From NCBI RefSeq assembly GCF_013912375.1, contig NZ_JACETV010000012.1, forward strand, positions 1 through 64,000: 64,000 nt of DNA, read 5' to 3'. This document shows, one piece after another, positions 17,536-26,565 of this stretch. Made by a program: the position numbers and the translations under genes. Below the pieces are notes generated by a model. That model was not told the DNA's origin and made no database searches. It worked only from the letters and a program-made list of their open reading frames with translations. The stretch comes from Emticicia sp. BO119 (GTDB taxonomy: Bacteria > Bacteroidota > Bacteroidia > Cytophagales > Spirosomataceae). The first letter of the stretch is position 1. Each line of letters begins with the position of its first letter.

Positions 17536-17988
17536 CTAAAAGAAGAATGAATAACTGATACCCGGTGTCGGATTGATTTTCAGACTCTGGTCTTTGGCAG
17601 CTACGGCAATAGCGCCGATTCTGAGGTTCAATCCTTTCCAGACCATCCAACGGAAACCTATTTCTGCACCCATCGCATTTTTGCCTTCGTAATCCTGGCT
17701 TAAACCTCTCAGGTATGAAGCCCCTGCGTAAAAAGAAGAAGGATTTTCTTTTTTACCTACAGGTAAGAACCAGAGTGTAACACCTGCTTTAATGAAATTG
17801 GTATTTACACCCGACTTAAAGGCTGTCGGATAATAGCCCGCATGAACTGATAGATGTTTGTGGCGGTATTCTGCGCCAACGGATGGATTTCTGAATCCGT
17901 TAATGCTTAATTCATTTTTTGAAAAGCGACTTTGTGCAAAAGTGCTGATAGAAACTACTAAGAATAGGAGCGTAAAAATTGATTTCAT
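17536..17988 (-). CDS. Small outer-membrane barrel-like secreted protein
   Basis: The 150-residue product has a signal peptide (MKSIFTLLFLVVSISTFAQ). Its mature part alternates in the manner of an eight-strand barrel (GAEYRHKHLSVHAGYYPTAF, KAGVTLWFLP, SSFYAGASYLRGL, NLRIGAIAVAA) and ends in Phe (ISYSFFF), as outer-membrane proteins do. Family is unknown. It lies between the propeller lipoprotein gene and the NAD-binding protein gene, all on the minus strand. Confidence 0.8.
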   Translation of the reverse strand: MKSIFTLLFLVVSISTFAQSRFSKNELSINGFRNPSVGAEYRHKHLSVHAGYYPTAFKSGVNTNFIKAGVTLWFLPVGKKENPSSFYAGASYLRGLSQDYEGKNAMGAEIGFRWMVWKGLNLRIGAIAVAAKDQSLKINPTPGISYSFFF

Positions 17989-18026
17989 TTTGATTATTTG
18001 ATTTATGATTATTTTAAAAGAAAATT

Positions 18027-19130
18027 TTATTTGTCGGTTAACTGATATCTACCAATGTGAGGTACAACATCGCCACCCATATAGAGGTATCCGTTATGTT
18101 CTTTTACCGCTCCTGCTTCGGGCATAACCATGCCTTTGGTATCGAATAATGATTTAAGTATTTTGCCGTCGGTAGAAATGTGCATGACCATTCCGAATTT
18201 CTCGGCTTTAGGTTGCATGAAATCTGGTAGGGCATACACCAATTGCTTCATGCCTGTTTTGGGATGTATTTTATCGAGGGCATCAGTACGTTTAGTAGAA
18301 AAACCTAACCAGTAGCTACCGTCTTCTCTGATAGAGATACCATTTGGGAATCCCGGAAGATTATCAATAAATATTTCGGTCTGGCCTGTCTTTACGCCTT
18401 TTATCCAATATTTCAAAACTCTGTATTTTGAAGTTTCAACTAATAGCACATAATTTTCTTCCTTTGACAGCACTACCCCATTACCGAAGTATGTGCCTTT
18501 AATGAGGGTCTTTACTTTGCCTGTCTGAGGGTCATAGCAGTAGAAGCCACCGATAGGTTTCATCTCCAGGATTACTTTTCTTCCATAATTGATTGTGTAA
18601 GCCGAAACATCAGAAGTATTAGAAAAATAGATTTTGCCATCAGAAGCAATATCCAGCCCATTCGGAATAAGGAAACGATTGCCATTTTCATCCTGAGTGG
18701 CTAATACTTTCACTTTTTTATCCAGGCTTATGCTAATTAAGCCTTCACGATGGCTGAGGGCAATCAGGTTACTGTCAGCATCAAAATGAAGTCCTGCTAC
18801 CCAAGATTCTGCGGCATAATATACTTCAACCTCACCTTTCGGATTGATTTTGAGGATTCGGCCATCGCTGAAATCAGTGGCACTATTATGAACACCACAG
18901 TAGAGATTTCCGGCTTTATCGAAAATAATATCTTCCGGGCCAAAGCCTTTTTGGGTTTTGGATGTAATAGAGAGTTTATAGGCAGTACTTAATTTTTCGT
19001 TTAAAGTGGTTGTACCTTCAAAGGCAGGTGTTGGCATAGGCTGCCACGACTTTGGATGAATAGTGCAGGCACTAAAAGCCAGCGAAAAAACAAATGTACA
19101 ATAGAGAGAAGTATTTTTAAAGCTTTGCAT
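18027..19130 (-). CDS. SMP-30/strictosidine-synthase-like six-bladed propeller lipoprotein
   Basis: I chose the ATG at 19130, giving 367 residues, because it starts a lipoprotein signal with the lipobox LAFSAC (Cys about 22); the longer reading from 19193 would hide it. The mature part has the SMP-30/gluconolactonase or strictosidine-synthase-like propeller, with repeats such as GPEDIIFDKAGNLYCGVHN, RILKINPKGEVEVYY, FLIPNGLDIASDGKIYFSN and LPGFPNGISIREDGSYWLG. This family hydrolyses lactones or phosphotriesters using a bound calcium. It is probably attached to the outer membrane. The Crp/Fnr gene lies 80 bases upstream. Confidence 0.87.
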   Translation of the reverse strand: MQSFKNTSLYCTFVFSLAFSACTIHPKSWQPMPTPAFEGTTTLNEKLSTAYKLSITSKTQKGFGPEDIIFDKAGNLYCGVHNSATDFSDGRILKINPKGEVEVYYAAESWVAGLHFDADSNLIALSHREGLISISLDKKVKVLATQDENGNRFLIPNGLDIASDGKIYFSNTSDVSAYTINYGRKVILEMKPIGGFYCYDPQTGKVKTLIKGTYFGNGVVLSKEENYVLLVETSKYRVLKYWIKGVKTGQTEIFIDNLPGFPNGISIREDGSYWLGFSTKRTDALDKIHPKTGMKQLVYALPDFMQPKAEKFGMVMHISTDGKILKSLFDTKGMVMPEAGAVKEHNGYLYMGGDVVPHIGRYQLTDK

Positions 19131-19210
19131 ATCGTCTGTTTGTTTAATTGACGATGCAAAGTTCGGGGCTGCAAAATTGCTTTTACCGGACAAATGTCCA
19201 TAAAGTAAAA

Positions 19211-19783
19211 TCAGCGGATATTATTTCTGATACGACTCAGGTGTCGGGGAGTTACGCCCAGAATAGAGGCTAAAAATTGTAGTGGAATGCGTTGGAGCAG
19301 ATGCGGCTCTTCTGTAAGCATCTTTTCGTACCGTTGTTCGGCATTCAGTACAATCAAATCATGGCGTGTGGCATCAATGCCACAGATTGATTTTTCGAGT
19401 AGTAAGATATAGAATTCTTTAAAGCCTGGTACTTCATTGACTAATTTTTTCAGATTAGCTTTGCTGATTAAACTAATGCTGCTGTCAACCAGCGCACGTA
19501 TATTTTCACGCGCAGGTTGCTCTCCTACAAAACTCAACAATGAAGCTAAAAAGGTATTTTCGATGGAGATATAAGTGGTGATTTCTTCTCCATCTTTCAG
19601 GGAATAGTACTGAAACATACCACTTTCAACAAAACCAATGTGGCGACTTGTTTTGCCTTCTTCCACTATATGGTCATTCTTTTTAAAGGTCTGAAATGTA
19701 AAGGCATTCAGAATGGTTTCCAGCGATTCTCCTGAAAAACCCATCATTTCAAATTGCTTTTTTAGCTTAGAAGGGTGGGGCAT
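19211..19783 (-). CDS. Crp/Fnr-family transcriptional regulator
   Basis: The 190-residue protein has an N-terminal cyclic-nucleotide-binding-like barrel (FKKNDHIVEEGKTSRHIGFVESG, residues about 32-56) without the PRAATV-type cAMP-binding arginine motif, a long dimer helix, and a C-terminal HTH_Crp (LQFLASILGVTPRHLSRIRN). Many Bacteroidota members do not bind cAMP. It has a matching promoter and leads a minus-strand group with the propeller lipoprotein, the small barrel and the NAD-binding protein, which it may control. Confidence 0.92.
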   Translation of the reverse strand: MPHPSKLKKQFEMMGFSGESLETILNAFTFQTFKKNDHIVEEGKTSRHIGFVESGMFQYYSLKDGEEITTYISIENTFLASLLSFVGEQPARENIRALVDSSISLISKANLKKLVNEVPGFKEFYILLLEKSICGIDATRHDLIVLNAEQRYEKMLTEEPHLLQRIPLQFLASILGVTPRHLSRIRNNIR

Positions 19784-19805
19784 AGATAATATGATTGAAT
19801 ATGGA

Positions 19806-19835
19806 CAAAATTAACAAAACAATTAACATATCAAA
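19806..19835 (-). promoter_or_regulatory. Promoter of the Crp/Fnr gene
   Basis: Read on the minus strand, TTTG (19832-19835) is followed after 18 bases by TAATTTTG (19806-19813), an exact -7 match, with the start codon 23 bases further on. Confidence 0.6.
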
Positions 19836-19891
19836 TAGTTAATTTCTTGAAAATCAGTACATTTCTTTAAGATAGTATCTATATTATTCAT

Positions 19892-19899
19892 TAAATTTG
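19892..19899 (+). promoter_or_regulatory. -7 element for the ankyrin gene
   Basis: TAAATTTG matches TAnnTTTG exactly. It covers the in-frame TTG at 19897, so translation must start later, at the ATG at 19933. The -33 box is weak. Confidence 0.5.
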
Positions 19900-19932
19900 C
19901 TTAAACTAAAAAGCATAACAACTTATAAAATT

Positions 19933-20799
19933 ATGGAAATCTCAGCTATTAAAGATCCGATTTTCCGTAAGGCAGTAGCTGCCATTGATATGGGAGATAT
20001 TGCCTTACTACAAAACCTATTAACTGCTTACCCACAACTTATTTATAAAAGGCTTGATATTCCCGAAGAAGGTTATTTTAAACAGCCATATCTTATCTGG
20101 TTTGTGGCTGATAATCCTATCAGAAATAAGAAACTCCCAACAAATATTGTAGCTATTACCCAATTGCTGATTGAGAGAGCTAAAAAAGCTAATTTTGAAG
20201 ACTTTCAGTACTGTATTGATTATACGTTGGGCTTGGTGTCTACAGGTAGTGTGCCTCGTGATTGTGGTGTACAAATTGAATTGATTGATTTACTGATTGA
20301 TGCCGGAGCTGCGCCTGGCGGGGGTGTAGGCGCACTGGCGCACGGAAATATTGATGCTGCCAGACACCTGATAGAAAGGGGAGGAGAATTGACCTTAGCT
20401 TCTGCTGTTGGTCTTGATCGTGTGGATAATGTGCATAGATTATTGAAAGATGCCACTGATATAGATAAAGAAGTAGCATTGATGATGGCCGCTTTTTATG
20501 GTAAAACAGATATGATTAAGCTGTTAATTCAAGATAAGGTTAATGTAAATGCTTATCTGACGCCAACATCCGGATTTCATTCGCATGCAAGCGCTTTACA
20601 TCAGGCCGTTTCTTCAGCTTCTGTGGAATCAGTAAGGGTTTTGGTAGAGGCAGGGGCAAGTCTTGAGGCTAAGGACTTAGCTTATGGAGGCACTCCATTG
20701 GGTTGGGCGATGTATATGCAAACAGAAGAAATAGATAAAGAAAAGATGAAAAAATATGCTAAAATTGAGGAGTTTCTACATGAAAAAATGAACCTTTAG
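19933..20799 (+). CDS. Ankyrin-repeat protein
   Basis: From the ATG at 19933 the product is 288 residues. Ankyrin repeats occupy roughly residues 110-270; clear units include GVQIELIDLLIDAGAAPGGG, GNIDAARHLIERGGELTLAS, GKTDMIKLLIQDKVNVNAYL and ASVESVRVLVEAGASLEAKD followed by G-T-P-L-GWA. No signal peptide or membrane segment is present, so it is cytoplasmic and probably binds a protein partner. The -7 element at 19892 rules out the longer reading. It is divergent from the Crp/Fnr gene, sharing a 150-base intergenic region. Confidence 0.87.
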   Translation: MEISAIKDPIFRKAVAAIDMGDIALLQNLLTAYPQLIYKRLDIPEEGYFKQPYLIWFVADNPIRNKKLPTNIVAITQLLIERAKKANFEDFQYCIDYTLGLVSTGSVPRDCGVQIELIDLLIDAGAAPGGGVGALAHGNIDAARHLIERGGELTLASAVGLDRVDNVHRLLKDATDIDKEVALMMAAFYGKTDMIKLLIQDKVNVNAYLTPTSGFHSHASALHQAVSSASVESVRVLVEAGASLEAKDLAYGGTPLGWAMYMQTEEIDKEKMKKYAKIEEFLHEKMNL

Positions 20800-20862
20800 T
20801 AGAAAAAAATTAGCGTATGAATAACCGCATTCATACGCTAAAACATATACCTAACAACAATC

Positions 20863-21633
20863 TTAAGGCAAGACAGGCTTATCAGCATCGCTTAAAATTT
20901 TCACTAATTCTTTTTCATCAATATCAGATATATTCTCGAGAGCTTTTAGGTAGGCATCGTTTTCATTCATTCTTGCAAAGTCTCCGTTTACAAAATGGAC
21001 TTTGTTTTCTTTAGTCAAAACACTGACGACGGATTTCGGAGTCATGTTAAATGCTTTCATTTTATCGTCATGAAAAACCAGATAATAAATCTCTTTATTT
21101 CTGATTTCTCCATCATATTGTTGAGAACTTTTACCATAGCCGCTGCTGGCTATTGTATTATTTATCAGCACAGGAACTAAATCCCGCACATACTTTTTTA
21201 AAAGCTTAACTTTACCATTATACAATTGCTCATAATACCTGCCATTAAGCATGACAAAATCATGGCCCGCGAGCGTGAAGTTTATATTAGTTAAGGGTGT
21301 GATTTTATCTGCCAGTTTCACCAGCAGTATATCATTTGCCAGATTCAGCATGACAGGTGCGGTAATAGGGGCTGTAGAGCTATCGATAGTAAAAGTGATT
21401 GTTTCAAAAACATCTATAAAGAATGGACTGCCTAAAAAAGTCATCAAACGGGAGTTGTAGTGTACCCCTGAACTGACACTACCTGTCTGTACCTTTACTT
21501 CAACTGTTGTTACTTTTTTCCCATCCTGTATTTCTACTTTAGGTATCTGTGCACTTGTCATATAGTTGAGACTTTGAGCACTTGTGGTTGAATACACAGC
21601 AAATGCTATCAGCAGAATAATCAATCTTTTCAT
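20863..21633 (-). CDS. Hypothetical secreted protein
   Basis: The 256-residue product has a signal peptide (MKRLIILLIAFAVYSTTSAQ) and a beta-rich mature region with no recognised motif. It includes a run of alternating Val/Thr (GKKVTTVEVKVQTGSV) and a helical, acidic C terminus (MNENDAYLKALENISDIDEK). It is probably periplasmic or exported. It lies just downstream of the broken S41 peptidase on the same strand, with 13 bases between that gene's restored stop (21647) and this start, so the two probably form one operon. Confidence 0.75.
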   Translation of the reverse strand: MKRLIILLIAFAVYSTTSAQSLNYMTSAQIPKVEIQDGKKVTTVEVKVQTGSVSSGVHYNSRLMTFLGSPFFIDVFETITFTIDSSTAPITAPVMLNLANDILLVKLADKITPLTNINFTLAGHDFVMLNGRYYEQLYNGKVKLLKKYVRDLVPVLINNTIASSGYGKSSQQYDGEIRNKEIYYLVFHDDKMKAFNMTPKSVVSVLTKENKVHFVNGDFARMNENDAYLKALENISDIDEKELVKILSDADKPVLP

Positions 21634-21646
21634 AGTTGTATAAGTT

Positions 21647-22611
21647 TTATTGTTTTAGCCACTCGATTGCCAGTTGAATATAATTTGTTTGATTGGAGTT
21701 TTCTATATCAGGAGATACTTTTTTACCATACATTTTTTTTGTTCTGTCAGCCATAGTCGAAACCGTCAGATAAAGTACAGCACCATCGGGTATATTAATA
21801 TTCTGATTAGCAGTTGATAAGCCACAGGTTGATAAACCAAAAAACTCGTTTCAGATCTGGCTTTAAAGGCGATAGCAATCGCCTCCCCTGAACTGGCTGT
21901 TGCTTCATCAATAAGCACAGCCACTTTTGGGTTTGGTTTTTTCAATACATAAGGATTGCTCAATTGAACTCCGCCCGCACTACCATTTTTATATCCCCAA
22001 TCGTAGGCTAAATTATCAGGGTCAATGAAATATCCTGCTGTGCCTTCTCCCAGTATAGGGCCGATTCCTACCAGCATAGGCCACATATTACCGCCACGAT
22101 TATCTCTTAAATCAACAATCCATCCTTTAATAGCGTCATTATCAGCCGCTTTTATAGCCTCTTGAATAGCCCTCGCATAATTGTTTGCTTCTTCACTCAG
22201 ATTGCTTCCCGAAAAAGTTCCTACTTTAACATAGCCTATTTCTTTGCCTGGTGTGGGTATAACAGGTGTTGGGCTTGTACAGTTTAAAGTTTTTTTGTAA
22301 GTTACATATTCTCCTTTACTTGTTATAAAGAAACTGTGAGAATCTTCAAGCTGGATGAGTGCCAACTGAATGGCTTCTTTTGCTTTGACATCGTCTATGC
22401 TTTGTGCGCCTTTAGCCTTAGTCAATATGTTTTTCCTGAATGTCTCCCAATTAATAGTTTTACGATTAATTGAATACCTTTCCATGTTCGACATAAGTGT
22501 GTTAAGGTAGGCTTCAACCTCTGGATTAGTAGCGGGTTCGGCATCTTTTTGGCAGGCACTATGAGTGATGGTAACAATTGTAAGGAGTAAAAGATATAGG
22601 AGTTGTTTCAT
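21647..22611 (-). pseudogene. S41-family peptidase with a one-base frameshift
   Basis: The frame from 22611 encodes a lipoprotein-type signal (LTIVTITHSACQ), an S41 domain with WIVDLRDNRGGNMWPML and the nucleophile motif IDEATASSGEAIAIAF. It then loses sense after RSETSF and stops at 21766. In the neighbouring frame, from about 21845 down to a TAA at 21647-21649, the expected end of the family is present: FGLSTCGLSTANQNINIPDG, then LYLTVSTMADR and QLAIEWLKQ. The junction is a run of six A on the plus strand (21839-21844), where seven would restore a 321-residue protein. This is a homopolymer deletion, a sequencing error or a slippage switch. The truncated 281-residue form lacks the last core strand. 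Confidence 0.87.
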
Positions 22612-22755
22612 GAAAAAGGTTTTAAAGTCTCAGCTAAGAAAATTTCAAGTATAGTTTAAAGACCTAATGCATAAACGTATGATTTGGTTGTATGTATAAA
22701 AATATTTTTGTGCCCTTATTAAGGATTCTCTCCTGTGTAGCAATAGCGGTTGCAA

Positions 22756-23664
22756 TTAAAACTTTTCACTTATCAACTCATGATTTACAAATGCTCCCGT
22801 CGCCGAGCCTGATGCCACTGCCATAGCTACTGAGCGCATAGGATTTGAATTATCGCCACAGGCAAACACACCTGAAATATTGGTTTTTTGTGAATTGTTT
22901 ATTTTGAGCAAGCCGTGGTCTGTTAATTCGCAACCAAGCGATTCAGGAATAATTGAATGTTGTACAGAGACTGGTCTTGAATAAATCGCATCAAGTATAA
23001 AGGATAAGCCATCAGTCAATGCGATTTTCTCAATTTTACCTTCTCTATGTATCAATCGTTTAATCGGAGTTTCTATAATATTAATCTGGTGTTTTTTAAG
23101 CGTTGCTAATTGCTCTTCACTCAATGTTGATGCGCTATTAGTAAAAATTATAAGGTCTTTTGTCCAGTTGTTGATTAATTGTGCATAATGAAAGGCGGCA
23201 TCACCATTGGCAATAATCCCTGTTTTCTTGTGATGTATTTCATAGCCATGACAATAAGGACAATGTACTATAGAAATACCCCAGCATTCGGCAAAACCGT
23301 CAATTTCAGGCAGTATATCTTTCAGGCCGGTGGCAAGGACTAATTTTTTAGTATAAAAAAACTCGTCATTCTGAATTTCAACCTTAAAGCCATCTTCTGT
23401 TTTGGTTGCATTAGTGACCAATCCCTTATAAAATTCTACGGTCTTATACTGAGCTATTTGTTCCAGGGCAATATTGGCTATTTCTTTAGGCTTTTGCCCA
23501 TCCTGTGTAAGAAAATTGTGTGAGTGAGGGGTTTGTTGGTTGCAGGGGTACCCACCATCAATCACTAAAACTTTTCTTAAGGCTCTTCCTAAACTCATAG
23601 CTGCTGAAAGCCCTGCATAACTGCCACCTATAACAATTACTTCAAATTCCTGATTATTGCTCAT
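22756..23664 (-). CDS. Thioredoxin-reductase-like NAD(P)/FAD-dependent oxidoreductase
   Basis: The 302-residue protein has the FAD motif VIGGSYAGLSAA (residues 11-22), a redox-active C135-P-Y-C138 in HCPYCHGYE and an FAD-binding end motif GVFACGDNSNPMRSVAMAVA. This is the TrxB-like subgroup of short reductases often found without a dedicated thioredoxin. It would reduce a disulfide partner using NADPH. The gene has its own promoter with a 13-bp palindrome on the -33 element, implying a redox-linked repressor. It is on the minus strand, upstream of the broken S41 gene by about 150 bases. Confidence 0.92.
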   Translation of the reverse strand: MSNNQEFEVIVIGGSYAGLSAAMSLGRALRKVLVIDGGYPCNQQTPHSHNFLTQDGQKPKEIANIALEQIAQYKTVEFYKGLVTNATKTEDGFKVEIQNDEFFYTKKLVLATGLKDILPEIDGFAECWGISIVHCPYCHGYEIHHKKTGIIANGDAAFHYAQLINNWTKDLIIFTNSASTLSEEQLATLKKHQINIIETPIKRLIHREGKIEKIALTDGLSFILDAIYSRPVSVQHSIIPESLGCELTDHGLLKINNSQKTNISGVFACGDNSNPMRSVAMAVASGSATGAFVNHELISEKF

Positions 23665-23706
23665 CCTAATATCAATTAGTTTAAAGTTGTTGAATCATTA
23701 TTTGTA

Positions 23707-23743
23707 CAAATGTAATAATATTTCTTAAATGCAACAATGTTGC
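23707..23743 (-). promoter_or_regulatory. Promoter with palindromic operator before the TrxR-like gene
   Basis: On the minus strand, ATTG (23735-23738) is followed after 20 bases by TACATTTG (23707-23714). GCAACA-a-TGTTGC (23731-23743, plus strand) is a perfect palindrome centred on the -33 box, and a second palindrome, ATTTGTACAAAT (23700-23711), overlaps the -7 box. Both positions suit a repressor. Confidence 0.65.
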
Positions 23744-23847
23744 GAATATTGGTTTTTTTAAATAGTAATTAATCTAATAGTATGATACCTTATGAATAGT
23801 TTATTTGTTATTTTATAAATTGCTTCAGATATTAACCTTTATTAAAA

Positions 23848-24477
23848 ATGAGCATTATTGATAAGTTAGCTACCTCTCTGAATAGAAGAGATGAAGTACC
23901 CAATCAGGAATTGGCAAAAGAAATTGTCGGGGCCGAAAATAGAGAAGCCATAGCAGAATTAATTGAAAATCTCTTGAATAAAAGCAAAGATATACAGAGC
24001 GATTGTATTAAGGTGCTCTACGAAATCGGAGAAGCAAAACCACAAATGATTGTAGCTTATGCCAGTAATTTTGTTGAGTTATTAGACAGCAAAAATAACC
24101 GTTTACAATGGGGAGCTATGACAGCCTTGAATACTATTGCTTCGCAAAGCCCGGCTATTGTATTTGGGGCATTAACTAAGCTGGCTGCCGTAGCTGACAA
24201 AGGCTCTGTGATTACAAGAGATAAGTACGTAAGTATTCTGACGAAATTGTGTTTGGTAGATGCTTACAAGAGTGATGCTTTTGACCTACTGCATGAACAA
24301 TTTTTGATTAGTCCTACCAACCAATTGCCTATGTATGCTGAAAATGCTACAAGTATAATAGATAAAGCACATCAACCTGCTTTTATTAAAACGTTGATAG
24401 CAAGGTTACCCGAAATTGAGAAAGAAAGCAAACGTAAGCGCGTTGAAAAAGTATTGAAAAAATGGCAGGGTAAGTAA
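23848..24477 (+). CDS. HEAT-repeat-like cytoplasmic protein
   Basis: The 209-residue protein is all helical and reads like stacked HEAT/ARM helices (AELIENLLNKSKDIQSDCIK, PQMIVAYASNFVELLDSKNN, WGAMTALNTIASQSPAIVFG). It has no signal peptide, membrane segment or catalytic motif and carries a basic C terminus (KESKRKRVEKVLKKWQGK). It is probably a protein-binding scaffold. It is divergent from the TrxR-like gene, sharing a region that contains a palindrome at 23731-23743. Precise role unknown. Confidence 0.75.
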   Translation: MSIIDKLATSLNRRDEVPNQELAKEIVGAENREAIAELIENLLNKSKDIQSDCIKVLYEIGEAKPQMIVAYASNFVELLDSKNNRLQWGAMTALNTIASQSPAIVFGALTKLAAVADKGSVITRDKYVSILTKLCLVDAYKSDAFDLLHEQFLISPTNQLPMYAENATSIIDKAHQPAFIKTLIARLPEIEKESKRKRVEKVLKKWQGK

Positions 24478-24536
24478 TACAAGACGTCTGGCATGGTATT
24501 TTTACATTGGTTTGTCATTAACAAACCTTGGAATCA

Positions 24537-24980
24537 ATGTACCGACTTTTGATTTGTTTAGTATTGCTATGGCCGTCAATAACTCATGGGCAGCGTGTTG
24601 CCAATTTTGCCTATAAAAAGTTTAATGCCAAAGATTTTGAAACTTATGCTTTTTGGGTAAATGCCAATCAGGTGGGAGATGTTAATTATTCTTACAAAAC
24701 ACCAGAAGGGGATATTAAAAGTATGAAACTCAAGTATGAGGGTGTTGATATGTTGAATGGTGAAAAAGCTTTTAAATTACTCTTCCCTAATAACTTACTA
24801 TTATATGTGATTCCACGAAAGAATAATACCTTAAGAGTGGTAAGCCTTGACGGCAAATACTCAAAGATTTTTCACTGGCTTTATGAGGGGCCGATTGAAG
24901 GTAGAGGCACATTCTGTGAAGCCTGCACCGAAAATGCAAGTGAGGCTACTAAAATGTTGAAAATGTATTATCTGAAATAG
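24537..24980 (+). CDS. Small secreted hypothetical protein
   Basis: From the ATG at 24537 the product is 147 residues with a signal peptide (MYRLLICLVLLWPSITHGQ). A TTG three codons upstream is also open. The mature part is beta-rich with two Cys near the end (GTFCEACTENASEATK), a spacing suited to a disulfide. No family was recognised. It follows the HEAT-like gene by 60 bases and is closed by an inverted repeat at 24992-25033. Confidence 0.72.
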   Translation: MYRLLICLVLLWPSITHGQRVANFAYKKFNAKDFETYAFWVNANQVGDVNYSYKTPEGDIKSMKLKYEGVDMLNGEKAFKLLFPNNLLLYVIPRKNNTLRVVSLDGKYSKIFHWLYEGPIEGRGTFCEACTENASEATKMLKMYYLK

Positions 24981-24991
24981 ATTAGAAAATA

Positions 24992-25033
24992 GTTGATAGT
25001 AGAAAATTCTGTTTGAAGTTTGCTACTATCAAC
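24992..25033. terminator. Hairpin between convergent genes
   Basis: GTTGATAGTAG (24992-25002) and CTACTATCAAC (25023-25033) form an 11-bp stem with a 20-base loop. No U tract follows, but the position between the stops at 24980 and 25097 suits a bidirectional terminator. Confidence 0.45.
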
Positions 25034-25096
25034 ATACATTATAATAACTCAAAATTCCAGATAGTATTTGGATAATAGTGATTTTATTAGCCGCGT

Positions 25097-26335
25097 TTAG
25101 TTTTGTGCCATCTTTGCTGCTACTTTTCCGATTGTTAAACCTTGTACTAATATACTAAATACAACACACGTGTAGGTAGCGATAATCAACACTTGTTTGG
25201 CTTCGCTGTCAGGTAATGACAAGACCAGGGCAATAGATAATCCACCCCTTAATCCTCCCCATATAATCAGCCTTGCTTCTTTGGATTTAAAATTGGTGAT
25301 TCTTGGTGTTAGTAAATTGGGCAGCCATACAATCAGGACTCTGGAAACAAGTACAATAATAATTGCCGCCAGGCCAACTATAAAATAGCTCGATTTGAAA
25401 TCTATTACTACTACGACAAAAGCAATACTGATAAAAAGAATGGCGTTCAGGATAACATCAATCAACTCCCAGAACTTATGCACATATTCAAGTGTGGTGT
25501 CGCTCATGGCTTTTGTCTGATTATAGTTGCCTATGAAGAGCCCCATAATAACCATTGCCAAAGCACCCGATAAATGAAAGTAAGCGCAAAGGCTGTATCC
25601 GCCCATTACAAAGGCAATTGTCATTAATACCTCAGTTTCATAATTGTCGATTGACTTAAGTAACCAGTATAGTAAATATCCAAGTACCAGGCCGAAGAAT
25701 ACACCACCAATTGCCTCCTGAGCAAATAGTGTAGCAAAGTGTCCATAGTCAATATGTGAATTGCCCAGTTTCAGGGTTTCGAGAAGTGCTATAAAAATGA
25801 CTACCCCCACGCCATCGTTGAATAATGACTCACCTACAATGGTAGACTCAATGCGTTTAGATACATTGGCTTTGGTAAGAATACCTAAAACGGCAATGGG
25901 ATCAGTAGGGGAGATTAAAGCGCCAAAAACCAGACAATGAATAAAACTAACCGGAAGCTCTAACCAACCGCATAAAGGATATAATATTGAGGCAATAATA
26001 ATTGTTGAAGCAATAACCCCACCAATAGCAAATAAGCTGATGGGTTTCCATTGTTTTTTTATTTCATTCCAGGGGGTATGTAAAGACCCGGCAAATAGTA
26101 AAAACCCTAACATGATATCAAGGATTACATAGCTTAGGTCTGTTTTGGCTATCAGGTTTTTCACAAACAGGTAATGCTGAAAATCCCATATACGGCTGCT
26201 GACTATAACCAATGATAAAATAGTAGATAAGAAAAATAAGCCAATCACAAACGGCATCTTTATAAACCGATGATTAATATAAGCAAAAGCTGCCGACAGA
26301 CTTATTAATATTACAAGTAGAAAATAGGCATTCAT
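25097..26335 (-). CDS. CPA1-type sodium/proton antiporter
   Basis: From the ATG at 26335 the product is 412 residues with about 12 membrane helices. Two CPA1 hallmarks are present: SPTDPIAVLGIL and GESLFNDGVGVV, the latter with the paired Asn-Asp of the ion-binding site. The long reading starting at 26386 adds a hydrophilic segment that no antiporter of this type needs. It would exchange Na+ or K+ for H+ to hold cytoplasmic pH. A 16-bp palindrome at 26509, 174 bases upstream, could be part of its control. It converges with the small secreted gene ending at 24980. Confidence 0.92.
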   Translation of the reverse strand: MNAYFLLVILISLSAAFAYINHRFIKMPFVIGLFFLSTILSLVIVSSRIWDFQHYLFVKNLIAKTDLSYVILDIMLGFLLFAGSLHTPWNEIKKQWKPISLFAIGGVIASTIIIASILYPLCGWLELPVSFIHCLVFGALISPTDPIAVLGILTKANVSKRIESTIVGESLFNDGVGVVIFIALLETLKLGNSHIDYGHFATLFAQEAIGGVFFGLVLGYLLYWLLKSIDNYETEVLMTIAFVMGGYSLCAYFHLSGALAMVIMGLFIGNYNQTKAMSDTTLEYVHKFWELIDVILNAILFISIAFVVVVIDFKSSYFIVGLAAIIIVLVSRVLIVWLPNLLTPRITNFKSKEARLIIWGGLRGGLSIALVLSLPDSEAKQVLIIATYTCVVFSILVQGLTIGKVAAKMAQN

Positions 26336-26508
26336 AAAAGTCTTTTTTGGGTAAATATAATTTTTCTTATTCAGAAGTTTTAACAAAGATGTGAAATTGT
26401 CCTTTAATCCTGACCACGTTATTGTTTAGGGTTAGATAGAGGTTATTGGAAAAGCTTTAATACTAACGAAAATAAATGACTCATAATCAGCTGTTTAAAG
26501 GGTTGTCT

Positions 26509-26524
26509 GACAAAACGTTTTGTC
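26509..26524. promoter_or_regulatory. 16-bp perfect palindrome with central CG
   Basis: GACAAAACGTTTTGTC reads the same on both strands. A CG centre flanked by A/T (AAACGTTT) is the pattern of LacI/GalR-family operators. No LacI-type regulator is present in this window, so the binding protein, if any, is encoded elsewhere. Confidence 0.5.
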
Positions 26525-26565
26525 CATGCATAGTCAGGTTTTTATGAATCAATTAATAAGTGCTT

